Part shown: piece after piece, positions 1 through 6,730 of the stretch | How the letters are laid out: each line of letters begins with the position of its first letter | Position numbering within the stretch: the stretch's first letter is position 1 | DNA from: Bdellovibrio sp. | GTDB lineage: Bacteria > Bdellovibrionota > Bdellovibrionia > Bdellovibrionales > Bdellovibrionaceae | Assembly (NCBI GenBank): GCA_017745015.1 | Contig: JAGIAF010000090.1 | Coordinates: 1 to 11,452, forward strand | DNA: 11,452 bases | Direction: 5' to 3' | Notes under the pieces: generated by a model | What the model was told of the DNA's origin: nothing | What the model saw: only the letters and a program-made list of their open reading frames with translations | The model's database searches: none | Program-made: the position numbers and the translations under genes

Positions 1-18
1 GCATAATATACTGAACCT

Positions 19-1512
19 ATGAAACTACAGCATCTTTTTTCTATTATTCCGGGAATTCCTCTTCACGCTCTTCCAGAAATAGAAATCACCGGCATTTTTA
101 ATGACGCTCGCTTGATCAAGCCAGGCTGTGTTTTTGTTGCAATTCGTGGCAGTAAATTAGATGGCCATACATTTATCAATGATGCGGTTTCCAAAGGTGC
201 GGCAGCTCTGGTTGTCGAAGATCGCTCCGGCATTCCTGCAGACTATGCGGGTTTTGTATTTCAGGTGGATAACTCTCGTGAAGCTTTAGATCTTTTGGCA
301 AGTCGCTTTTACGAAGACCCTGCGAACGAAATGTTTTGCTTTGGTGTCACGGGCACCAATGGTAAAACTTCGGTCACTTACATGATCGAAGCTATTTTAG
401 ATTATGCGCAAGTTCCTACAGGAGTCATCGGCACCGTGAATCATCACCTAGGTGCGAAAGTGTGGCCATCAGAAATGACCACTCCAGATCCTGTCTTTCT
501 ACAAAAACGCTTGAGAGAATTCCGTGACGATGGGGCTCGGGCCGTGGCTATGGAAGTTTCTTCTCACGCTTTGGATCAACACCGTGTGGACAGTGTTCCA
601 TTTAACACAGTGATCTTCACGAACCTGACCCGGGATCACTTGGACTATCACGAAACCATGGATAAGTACTTTGAATCAAAGCAACGCTTGTTCACGGATT
701 TGATGTGGAAGACGAATAAGCGACCTTGTTTTGCAATTATCAATACCGAAGATAAATACGGTCGCCGCTTGCGTGTCGCAGATCCTGCAGTGCTGTGGAC
801 TTATGGTGCGAAAGATTCGGATCTGCGTTTTAAAATCAAACGTATGGATTTCGCACTGACGACTTTCGATGTGCAAACTCCTCTGGGTAATGCGGAAGTT
901 GAACTTCCAATGTCCGGCACTCACAACGTCATGAATGCGATGGCGGCCTTGGGAGCCGGTCTTTCTGCAGGTGTCCCACTTCCTGTGTGTGTTGAAGCTT
1001 TAAATAAATTCACCGGAGTTCCCGGCCGTTTGCAATCTGTTCCGAACTCACAAAATCTTTCAGTGTTCGTGGATTATGCTCACTCGCCGGATGCACTTGA
1101 AAATGTTCTGACGGCTTTAAATAAAGTTCGTGAAAACTTGAAATCATCTGCTCGCATTTGGACCATCTTCGGTTGCGGTGGTGATCGCGATAAAGGCAAA
1201 CGTCCTTTGATGGCGGAGATGGCGCTCAAGTATTCCGATTCAGTGGTGATCACTTCTGACAATCCACGCACGGAAGAACCGCAAGCTATTATCAATGATA
1301 TTTTAAAAGGCGTTCCAGACTCTGAGAAAACGAAAGTATCTGTGAAGGTCGATCGCAAAGAAGCGATTCTTGAGACTCTAAAGAAGGCTCAAGACGGCGA
1401 CGTGATTTTGATCGCCGGTAAAGGACATGAAGATTATCAAATTATCGGAACCACGAAGTTTCCGTTCAGTGATGTGCAAGTAGCTCAAGAGGCTATGCAG
1501 GGGAGAGTTTAG
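19..1512 (+). CDS. murE: UDP-MurNAc-L-Ala-D-Glu:meso-diaminopimelate ligase
   Basis: Cytoplasmic ATP-dependent ligase that adds meso-diaminopimelate to UDP-MurNAc-L-Ala-D-Glu, the third amino acid step of the peptidoglycan stem peptide. The 497-residue length is normal for MurE. The three Mur ligase domains are visible: an N-terminal UDP-binding domain (about 1-100), a central ATPase domain with the P-loop TGTNGKTS (111-118), SSHALDQHR (181-189), TNLTRDHLDYH (201-211) and a lysine at 221 that fits the usual carbamylated Lys, then a C-terminal domain with GCGGDRDKGKRP (385-396), DNPRTEEP (414-421) and GKGHEDYQ (467-474). DNPR is the meso-DAP signature; Lys-adding enzymes differ there. The ATG at 19 is the only reasonable start, since the next Met is residue 105. 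No clear Shine-Dalgarno is visible in the 18 upstream bases. The stop abuts murF directly. Confidence 0.97.
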   Translation: MKLQHLFSIIPGIPLHALPEIEITGIFNDARLIKPGCVFVAIRGSKLDGHTFINDAVSKGAAALVVEDRSGIPADYAGFVFQVDNSREALDLLASRFYEDPANEMFCFGVTGTNGKTSVTYMIEAILDYAQVPTGVIGTVNHHLGAKVWPSEMTTPDPVFLQKRLREFRDDGARAVAMEVSSHALDQHRVDSVPFNTVIFTNLTRDHLDYHETMDKYFESKQRLFTDLMWKTNKRPCFAIINTEDKYGRRLRVADPAVLWTYGAKDSDLRFKIKRMDFALTTFDVQTPLGNAEVELPMSGTHNVMNAMAALGAGLSAGVPLPVCVEALNKFTGVPGRLQSVPNSQNLSVFVDYAHSPDALENVLTALNKVRENLKSSARIWTIFGCGGDRDKGKRPLMAEMALKYSDSVVITSDNPRTEEPQAIINDILKGVPDSEKTKVSVKVDRKEAILETLKKAQDGDVILIAGKGHEDYQIIGTTKFPFSDVQVAQEAMQGRV

Positions 1513-2934
1513 ATGAGAGCCATGGATGTGCAAACTATCGTAAAAGCTACAGGAGCAGAAATCCTCAGCACAAAAGCAGATCACTTCGCAGGCATCGGCA
1601 CGGACACGCGTGCGAACTTGCAAGGTCAGTTGTTTATCGCACTTAAAGGTGAGGCCTTCGATGCGCACCAATTTTTGGATAAGGCTGTTGCTCAAGGTGC
1701 AACAGGTCTGCTTGTTCATGAAGACAATGCCAAAGTGCAAGCTTTTAAAGGCCAAGTCACGGTGTTGAAAGTTCCAGACACTCTCAAAGCTCTTCAGCAA
1801 TTGGGCACATGGGCGCGTCGTCAGTCGCGTGCGAAGGTTGTTGCTATTACCGGTTCTAACGGAAAAACAACGACCAAAGAATTTACTGCGGCGTTGATCG
1901 GAACAGCTAAAGACGTTCACTACAACAAAGGCAGCTTTAATAACCACTGGGGCGTGCCATTCACACTTTTGCAATTAGAGCCAAATAAACAAGTGGCGGT
2001 CGTAGAGATGGGGATGAACCATGCCGGTGAATTGACGGAGCTTGTTCACATTGGTGAGCCAGACGTTGTGGTTTGCACAATGGTGGGGCGTGCCCATATG
2101 GAATTCTTCGGCACGATTGAAAAAGTCGCCGAGGCTAAAGAGGAAATCTATAACGCTGCTTCTGATAAAGCGATTCGCATCTATAATCTTGATAACGAAC
2201 AAACGCACAATATGTATGTGCGCGGTCGCGACAAGTTCCCGCAATCTAAAATGATCACATTTTCTTCCGAAGATCCGCGCGCGGATATTCACTTCAATAT
2301 CAGCTCGATGAATATGAGCGAGTTGTTCTTAAAAGGAACAATTGGCGGCGTGAGTGGTTCCGCTCATGTGCAAGTTTTCGGAGCACAGAACTTGACGAAC
2401 TTGATGGCTGCCGCAGCCTTGGCGTTGTCTGTTGGGATGACTCCAGAGCAAATTTGGGCCGGTCTTCCAGCATGTAAAACAAACTGGGGTCGTAATCAAT
2501 TAGTGCACTTGAAATCCGGCGCGCAAATGATCTTTGATGCCTACAACGCCAATCCCGACAGCATGAAAGCATTGATCGATAATGTGAAACTGTTGACCGT
2601 AAGTGGTCGCAAAGTGGGCGTGTTCGGCCAAATGCGCGAAATGGGTCCCGCAAGTCCGCAGCTTCATGAAGAGTTGGGAGAAAGAGTGGGGAAGGCGGGC
2701 TTTGATAAGGTTTATTTCGTCGGCGATGACGCAGATTCTTTTTCGGCGGGACTAAAAAAAGGTGGCTTTGCAAAGGACGCCCTCATTCAAAAAGACTATA
2801 CGGAAGGTGCAGGGGATGACCTCGCTCATTTCTTAAAAAACGGTGATATTGCCGTCGTAAAGGCCTCTCGAGGAACGAAATTAGAACGCTTTGTCTTCCC
2901 TTGCGAGCCTCTGGATTTCACTGAAAAAGCTTAG
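1513..2934 (+). CDS. murF: UDP-MurNAc-tripeptide:D-Ala-D-Ala ligase
   Basis: Cytoplasmic ligase that joins the D-Ala-D-Ala dipeptide to UDP-MurNAc-tripeptide, giving the pentapeptide precursor used by MraY. The 473-residue protein has an N-terminal UDP-binding domain with GIGTDTR (27-33), a P-loop TGSNGKTTTKEF (113-124), KGSFNNHWGVP (139-149), EMGMNHAGEL (165-174), HMEFFG (195-200) and the C-terminal-domain motif DAYNANPDS (342-350), which is highly typical of MurF. The ATG directly follows the murE stop with no spacer, so translation is probably coupled. A GGGAG at 1501-1505 lies 7 bases before this ATG. An in-frame ATG three codons later (1522) is possible but is too far from that site. The gene ends before a weak hairpin and T-tract, and the next gene is not a dcw gene. 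Confidence 0.97.
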   Translation: MRAMDVQTIVKATGAEILSTKADHFAGIGTDTRANLQGQLFIALKGEAFDAHQFLDKAVAQGATGLLVHEDNAKVQAFKGQVTVLKVPDTLKALQQLGTWARRQSRAKVVAITGSNGKTTTKEFTAALIGTAKDVHYNKGSFNNHWGVPFTLLQLEPNKQVAVVEMGMNHAGELTELVHIGEPDVVVCTMVGRAHMEFFGTIEKVAEAKEEIYNAASDKAIRIYNLDNEQTHNMYVRGRDKFPQSKMITFSSEDPRADIHFNISSMNMSELFLKGTIGGVSGSAHVQVFGAQNLTNLMAAAALALSVGMTPEQIWAGLPACKTNWGRNQLVHLKSGAQMIFDAYNANPDSMKALIDNVKLLTVSGRKVGVFGQMREMGPASPQLHEELGERVGKAGFDKVYFVGDDADSFSAGLKKGGFAKDALIQKDYTEGAGDDLAHFLKNGDIAVVKASRGTKLERFVFPCEPLDFTEKA

Positions 2935-2938
2935 GCTC

Positions 2939-2970
2939 CTGTCTAAGTTTCCGACAGTTTCCCCTTTTTT
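2939..2970 (+). terminator. Weak candidate intrinsic terminator after murF
   Basis: CTGTC (2939-2943) and GACAG (2953-2957) can form a 5-bp stem with a 9-base loop, followed after TTTCCCC by a seven-T run ending near 2971. The stem is short and the C run separates it from most of the Ts, so termination would be partial at best. The switch to unrelated genes downstream makes a transcript end here plausible. Confidence 0.35.
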
Positions 2971-2991
2971 TATGGGGGCATTATAGAGTGC

Positions 2992-3020
2992 TAGAGTTTT
3001 CATCTGGTTTGCACTATAAC
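2992..3020 (+). promoter_or_regulatory. Weak candidate promoter for the beta-barrel gene
   Basis: TATAAC at 3015-3020 matches five of six bases of the sigma-70 -10 consensus and lies 24 bases before the ATG at 3045. No good -35 hexamer sits at 16-18 bases; the best-placed sequence is TAGAGT at 2992-2997. A second A/T-rich hexamer, TTATAG (2981-2986), is an alternative. The call rests mainly on the -10 match and on a change of gene content here. Confidence 0.25.
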
Positions 3021-3044
3021 TGCCCTGATTATTAAGGGGAGCTT

Positions 3045-4058
3045 ATGAAAAATAAATTATCTTTTATCCTAGCAGCCGGTCTTTCTGTATCAGGTTTTGC
3101 AGCTTTCGCTCAATCAAGCACTGCGACTTTGAATCAAAAGGCCAACACTTCAACTTCAAAAATTGAAGACCTTAAAAAACCAACAGAAAAGAAGAAAGAC
3201 ATCGACGACGAAATTACAGACGCTCGTATGAGAGCGACTTTGGGTTCTAAATCCAATTGGTCTTTCAAATCAGCACTTACTTATTCTGGTGGATCTTTGC
3301 AAATGCCATTGGAAACAGTTCGCCCTGCATATCGTACTTCTGCTGAAGACGAAAGATTGGCAGTCTTGTCTGGTACCGTCGGTATTAACTATCGTGCTAC
3401 AGATCGCGACAATATCTCTTTCGGTACAGGTTTGAGCATCGTAGATCCTCTTCATGGTGATATCACTAAACCAGCTATCGACAAAACATCTGATGGCGGC
3501 GGCGAAACAACGGCTCGTTACAGAGTAGCGACTCCTTACGTTGGTTGGAGCCGTGGTTACAAAGTACTTGGCGTGCAAAACATTTCAAGTGCGACGTACA
3601 GTCTCGTCACAGACGAGCAAGATGTTAAAAAAGGTTACCATTCTAGCGTGAGTTTGGGTCAAACTGTCTTGGCAAACTTTGGTACTACAAAATGGAATGG
3701 GGGCGCGAGCTTCTCTTTGTCGAAGAGCCTTTACTCTGACACTATTGCGAACAAAGCTTTTGAAGCGGCATTGAATGCAGGAACTAAGACACGTAGTGAG
3801 TGGGGCTTTGGTATCTATCCGTTCCTTCAATACGCTTTCAACGATACATACTCGTTCAGAACTGTATTTGGTTATGCTGATTTCGAACAAAAACAGTATG
3901 CATCTAGCGCGATCCAAATCGAACCCTACCAATCAGTTGGTATCGGTATCTCTGTGACTCGTGATATCTATTTGTATCCAAGTGTTCAGTTCACGCCAAA
4001 AGACATCCGTGATGACAGAACAAACGTAGGTATCGCTACGAACATCAACTTGTTCTAA
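3045..4058 (+). CDS. Predicted outer-membrane beta-barrel protein
   Basis: I do not recognise a named family. The 337-residue product starts with a clear Sec signal peptide: basic MKNK, a hydrophobic core, and a likely signal peptidase I site after AFA at residue 22. Residues 23-65 are charged and Lys/Asp-rich (KKPTEKKKDIDDEITDAR), probably a periplasmic segment or linker. The rest, from about 70, shows alternating hydrophobic and polar residues rich in Tyr, Phe, Gly and Ser, as in transmembrane beta strands, and the protein ends in Leu-Phe, the usual terminal Phe for BAM-assembled barrels. Together these suggest an outer-membrane barrel; pore, transport or structural role is unknown. A strong Shine-Dalgarno, AAGGGGA (3034-3040), precedes the ATG. 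The SRPBCC gene begins 5 bases after the stop, so the two are likely co-transcribed. Confidence 0.75.
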   Translation: MKNKLSFILAAGLSVSGFAAFAQSSTATLNQKANTSTSKIEDLKKPTEKKKDIDDEITDARMRATLGSKSNWSFKSALTYSGGSLQMPLETVRPAYRTSAEDERLAVLSGTVGINYRATDRDNISFGTGLSIVDPLHGDITKPAIDKTSDGGGETTARYRVATPYVGWSRGYKVLGVQNISSATYSLVTDEQDVKKGYHSSVSLGQTVLANFGTTKWNGGASFSLSKSLYSDTIANKAFEAALNAGTKTRSEWGFGIYPFLQYAFNDTYSFRTVFGYADFEQKQYASSAIQIEPYQSVGIGISVTRDIYLYPSVQFTPKDIRDDRTNVGIATNINLF

Positions 4059-4063
4059 TCAAT

Positions 4064-4543
4064 ATGTCAGGGTCTAAATTCATCCCTGCTCGCAAAGAAG
4101 GCGGGCAGGATACAGATAGCGTAAATGTATCAATAACGGTCAAAGCGACAGTCGAAGAAATTTGGCGAGCTTTGACAGATCCTGATGATTTGGAAAATTG
4201 GTGGAGTGACGAAGTCACTCTGGAACCTAAGGTCGGCGGTAAATTCCGCGAAGCGTGGGAAGACGATGCTGGAAATGAACAACTTGCTTCCGGCAAAGTT
4301 CTTTCTCTAACTCCTAAAAAAACCATCACTTTCACTTGGAAAGAGAAGTCTTGGGAACCTAAGGCTCTGACTGAGTGCACTTATTTGATCGAAGACAAAG
4401 GTAAAACCCGCTCATTAACTGTGACTCACACAGGCTGGGATACCTTGCCCGAGAAATCTCGTGCGAAAATGATCAAGGATTTCCAGTTGGGCTGGAAGTA
4501 CCACATGCAAGAATTAAAAGCTTATTTGGACGATGAGGGCTAA
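4064..4543 (+). CDS. SRPBCC-fold protein, AHSA1/COG3832-like
   Basis: A 159-residue cytoplasmic protein with no signal peptide or membrane segment. Its sequence fits the START/Bet v 1-like (SRPBCC) superfamily, in the Aha1 C-terminal-like branch. The family pattern runs VKATVEEIWRALTDPDDL (26-43), WW at 46-47, GGKFREAW (58-65), a GKVLSLTPKKTITFTWK strand pair (77-93), a LTVTHTGW strand (117-124) and a C-terminal helix GWKYHMQELKAYL (143-155). Members bind small hydrophobic ligands or act as co-chaperone-like proteins; the ligand here cannot be inferred. The ATG at 4064 follows the barrel gene stop by 5 bases and has no visible Shine-Dalgarno, so translational coupling is likely. The stop overlaps the stop of the convergent chemoreceptor gene by 4 bases. 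Confidence 0.82.
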   Translation: MSGSKFIPARKEGGQDTDSVNVSITVKATVEEIWRALTDPDDLENWWSDEVTLEPKVGGKFREAWEDDAGNEQLASGKVLSLTPKKTITFTWKEKSWEPKALTECTYLIEDKGKTRSLTVTHTGWDTLPEKSRAKMIKDFQLGWKYHMQELKAYLDDEG

Positions 4544-5847
4544 GCAGCGGCCAAAGGTCTGCGAGTCGCAGATCCCGTGTCTTTCATGCTGCCCACCAGT
4601 TCCGTCAATACCTGTGCATCACTGAGTAATTCGTCAGAAGAGGTTGCTAAGTTTTGAGCGTAGTCGGTGTTTTGCGCTGTCAGCTGTTCAACAGACGTGA
4701 TGGTCTTAGTTACGTTTTCTAATTCACGGCCTTGAGCTACGCTGGAAGTTGCGATTTCCATATTCAATGCCTGTACACGATGAATCGACGACAGAATTTC
4801 ATTCAACGACTTTGAACTTAAATCTGCGCTCTTTTCACCCGCGTGAATGGTTTCGACATTTCCTTTAACCAAACCCGAAATGTCTTTAGCAGATGTAGCA
4901 CAACGTTGAGCCAGAGTGCGAACGGCTTCCGCCACGACTCCGAAACCACGGCCATGTTCACCGGCGCGAGCGGCTTCGACAGATGCATTCAATGCGAGAA
5001 GATTCGTCTGGAAAGCGATGTCTTCAATTACTGTGACGATGTTAGTGATCTCTGCGGCACTGGAAGAGATGCTTTTAATAGAATTGATCAATTCCATGAT
5101 GTGCTTGGAGCCATCTGTCGCTACTTGCTTTGAAGTCGTAGAAAGTGATTCGGCTTCTTGGGCTGAACGAGTGTTGGTTTGAACTTGTGCGACCAATTCT
5201 TGCAACATACGTAAAGAGTTTTCCAAACCTTGGCTGACTTCAGAAGCTGAAGCATCAAGCTTCTTACCCGTATCACCAATAACTGTACAGCCTTCAAAGT
5301 TTTTGCCAGAGATAGTAGTCAGCTGTGCAATCGTCGTATCTTGCAAAGAGATGAATGCACCATAACGGCGCGCGATCAATACCAACGGAACTGTCTCAAG
5401 AACCACGAACGTTGCGTGCAGCAAAACGATTCCAAAGCTGGCATCATAATTAAAGACACTCTTCGGGAGCCACAAGAAGAAAGCAATGTGGTGAATCGCG
5501 ATGGTGGCAGCGGCTGTAAGGATTGGAGCCATCATCCCGAAACTCAAGCAGAATGCCAAAGACACAAACACATGGAAATGCATCTCAATCATGCCATTCC
5601 CAAGATGAATCAGCATTCCAGAAAAACTCATCAGTGCCACCGCCAACAAGTTCGGCAGAAGAGCAGAGGCATTCTTCATCAAATAGACAGCAGTCGGGAC
5701 GGAGAGGATAAATAGCGATCCACCCCAAGCAAGCCACTGACTGTGACCATTCTTCATTGCGAGATAAGAGAAAATAGGCAAATGAAGGTACAAGCTTGCC
5801 AAAAACATTGCAGAACGACTGCGAGTGAAACTTTGTCTAAAGTTCAT
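4540..5847 (-). CDS. Polytopic methyl-accepting chemotaxis protein without HAMP
   Basis: A 435-residue chemoreceptor that should signal to CheA/CheW from the inner membrane. Residues 12-160 hold about six hydrophobic segments with short loops instead of the usual periplasmic sensor domain. They carry a histidine-rich motif: H81, IEMHFH (87-92) and HH (119-120). After a short linker with no recognisable HAMP domain, residues 165-430 are a long coiled coil. The conserved signalling tip, IAFQTNLLALNASVEAARAG (287-306), continues as EHGRGFGVVAEAV and is nearly canonical for MCPs. No C-terminal CheR/CheB-tethering pentapeptide is present; the tail ends in AAA. The ATG at 5847 lies 11 bases inside the upstream gene, preceded by AGG six bases away, which indicates translational coupling. 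The stimulus is unknown; the membrane His cluster suggests a metal, heme or redox cue, but that is inference. Confidence 0.93.
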   Translation of the reverse strand: MNFRQSFTRSRSAMFLASLYLHLPIFSYLAMKNGHSQWLAWGGSLFILSVPTAVYLMKNASALLPNLLAVALMSFSGMLIHLGNGMIEMHFHVFVSLAFCLSFGMMAPILTAAATIAIHHIAFFLWLPKSVFNYDASFGIVLLHATFVVLETVPLVLIARRYGAFISLQDTTIAQLTTISGKNFEGCTVIGDTGKKLDASASEVSQGLENSLRMLQELVAQVQTNTRSAQEAESLSTTSKQVATDGSKHIMELINSIKSISSSAAEITNIVTVIEDIAFQTNLLALNASVEAARAGEHGRGFGVVAEAVRTLAQRCATSAKDISGLVKGNVETIHAGEKSADLSSKSLNEILSSIHRVQALNMEIATSSVAQGRELENVTKTITSVEQLTAQNTDYAQNLATSSDELLSDAQVLTELVGSMKDTGSATRRPLAAA

Positions 5848-6421
5848 CGTTTACCTGGCCTGTGTATTTAATTGAAAATGGATCGATTACTTTTTGAAGT
5901 CGGCGGCTGACAGCGCAGCCAAAGATTGGAAAGCTCTTCGCTGTTCCTTTGCCTTGTAAGCTGTGCAAAATTTCTAGATCGCGAATGGGACTGCCATCTT
6001 GAACAGATTTTTCAGAATAGCCCCCAGCGTAGACATTGTCGCCTTGGGGAGTTGAGATCAGTAAGAACGGAACTCCCAAGTGCGAGATATCATCGGTCAT
6101 CTCTTCAGGTTTCAATGCGCGCAAAGAATAGCCCTTATCTTTCAAGGCTTGCGCCTGCGCGGGCATTGGGCCCAGAACCACGATTTCTTCTTTAGCATCC
6201 GCTGAAGGACCGCGAGCAATGAGATAATCGATAACCTTGGCGGAGCATTTACATTCTGCAGAGACGACATGAGTTAAGCCCCAGGTCGCTTGCTGCTTTT
6301 GCCCCAGAGATGGAAGCGCCGAGAAGCTCATCAAGTGCCAACCATAGAACTGCGAAACCAGAAGCAGAGTTCCGACTCCCCAAAAGGCCATCACAGTGAT
6401 AAGGAAGAATTTTTTAACCAT
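5837..6421 (-). CDS. Membrane-anchored thioredoxin-fold-like protein with CxC motif
   Basis: I do not recognise a named family. A single hydrophobic segment (about residues 4-25 from the ATG) would anchor the protein, with the rest most likely in the periplasm. The soluble part has features of a thioredoxin fold: a strand followed by AECKCS (Cys 57 and 59) at the start of a helix, a GVP (116-118) fitting the cis-proline loop before a hydrophobic strand, then NVYAGGY (129-135). A third Cys sits in FPIFGCAVSRR (164-174). The spacing is CxC, not the classical CxxC, so a redox or metal-binding role is possible but unproven. The start is uncertain: ATG at 6421 is used here, a GTG one codon upstream at 6424 is equally possible, and neither has a good Shine-Dalgarno. 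The end overlaps the chemoreceptor start by 11 bases. Confidence 0.72.
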   Translation of the reverse strand: MVKKFFLITVMAFWGVGTLLLVSQFYGWHLMSFSALPSLGQKQQATWGLTHVVSAECKCSAKVIDYLIARGPSADAKEEIVVLGPMPAQAQALKDKGYSLRALKPEEMTDDISHLGVPFLLISTPQGDNVYAGGYSEKSVQDGSPIRDLEILHSLQGKGTAKSFPIFGCAVSRRLQKVIDPFSIKYTGQVNDEL

Positions 6422-6730
6422 CACCGTATGAATCGGGCGTTTTTCACAGTTCTTTTACAGCCAATCGGTCGAGTTCTTTACCTGTAAATAACAATCCCGG
6501 TCCTATGACGAGCGAGTTTCGAGGGACCTTCGAGATTTCTGTCAAAGTCCCAGGAATTCGATGCCCCTTTGTCATTCATCAGCTCTCTGGAGGGATGACT
6601 AAATTATTGAAAATATCCAATGATAACAGTGGGTTATAAATTTCCCATTGCAATTTAAAGCGCGGCTGTGCTAAACCCTTAAAGTTCCAAGCAAATCTAA
6701 AATTTCCAAGGAATAGGGGAATCGCTCAAA
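6422..6730. other. Divergent intergenic region with short inverted repeats
   Basis: These 309 bases separate the leftward thioredoxin-like/chemoreceptor unit from the rightward mraY unit and must hold regulation for both. No convincing sigma-70 promoter is visible on either strand. Weak rightward candidates are TTGAAA (6607-6612) with TATAAA (6635-6640), spaced too widely at 22 bases, and TTGCAA (6648-6653) with no good -10. Inverted repeats lie at 6499-6551 and 6571-6599. Two purine-rich sites, AAGGA (6708-6712) and AGGGGA (6715-6720), precede the mraY ATG, the second by 10 bases. No conserved small ORF was seen. Confidence 0.6.
6571..6599. repeat. Imperfect hairpin in the mraY upstream region
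   Basis: GTCATTC (6571-6577) pairs with GGATGAC (6593-6599), seven pairs including one G-T. Inside, CTC (6583-6585) pairs with GAG (6590-6592) around a TCTG loop, leaving a five-base bulge. No T-tract follows on either strand, so it is not a typical terminator; it could be an operator or leader structure. Confidence 0.35.

Noticed and set aside
1..18. Possible tail of an upstream gene (in-frame TAA at 4-6 or TGA at 12-14)
   Set aside because: Eighteen bases are too few to assign a reading frame or product.
1378..1974. Long open frame on the minus strand across the murE-murF junction, 198 codons
   Set aside because: It lies antisense to conserved Mur ligase motifs, shows no recognisable domain, and its Cys/Arg/Ser-rich composition is typical of a shadow frame.
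2961..2979. CCCC, T-run, GGGG as a second terminator hairpin after murF
   Set aside because: The stem is only 4-5 pairs with the T-run in the loop instead of after the stem, so it does not fit an intrinsic terminator.
6445..6492. Possible flagellar-type sigma-28 promoter on the minus strand (TAAAG followed by CCGATT)
   Set aside because: The gap between the two elements is about 8 bases, where about 15 from TAAA to GCCGATAA is expected, and the second element is incomplete.
6540..6545. Perfect TTGACA on the minus strand, a possible -35 for the thioredoxin-like/chemoreceptor unit
   Set aside because: The best hexamer 16-18 bases downstream, TCGAAA, matches the -10 consensus at only three positions.
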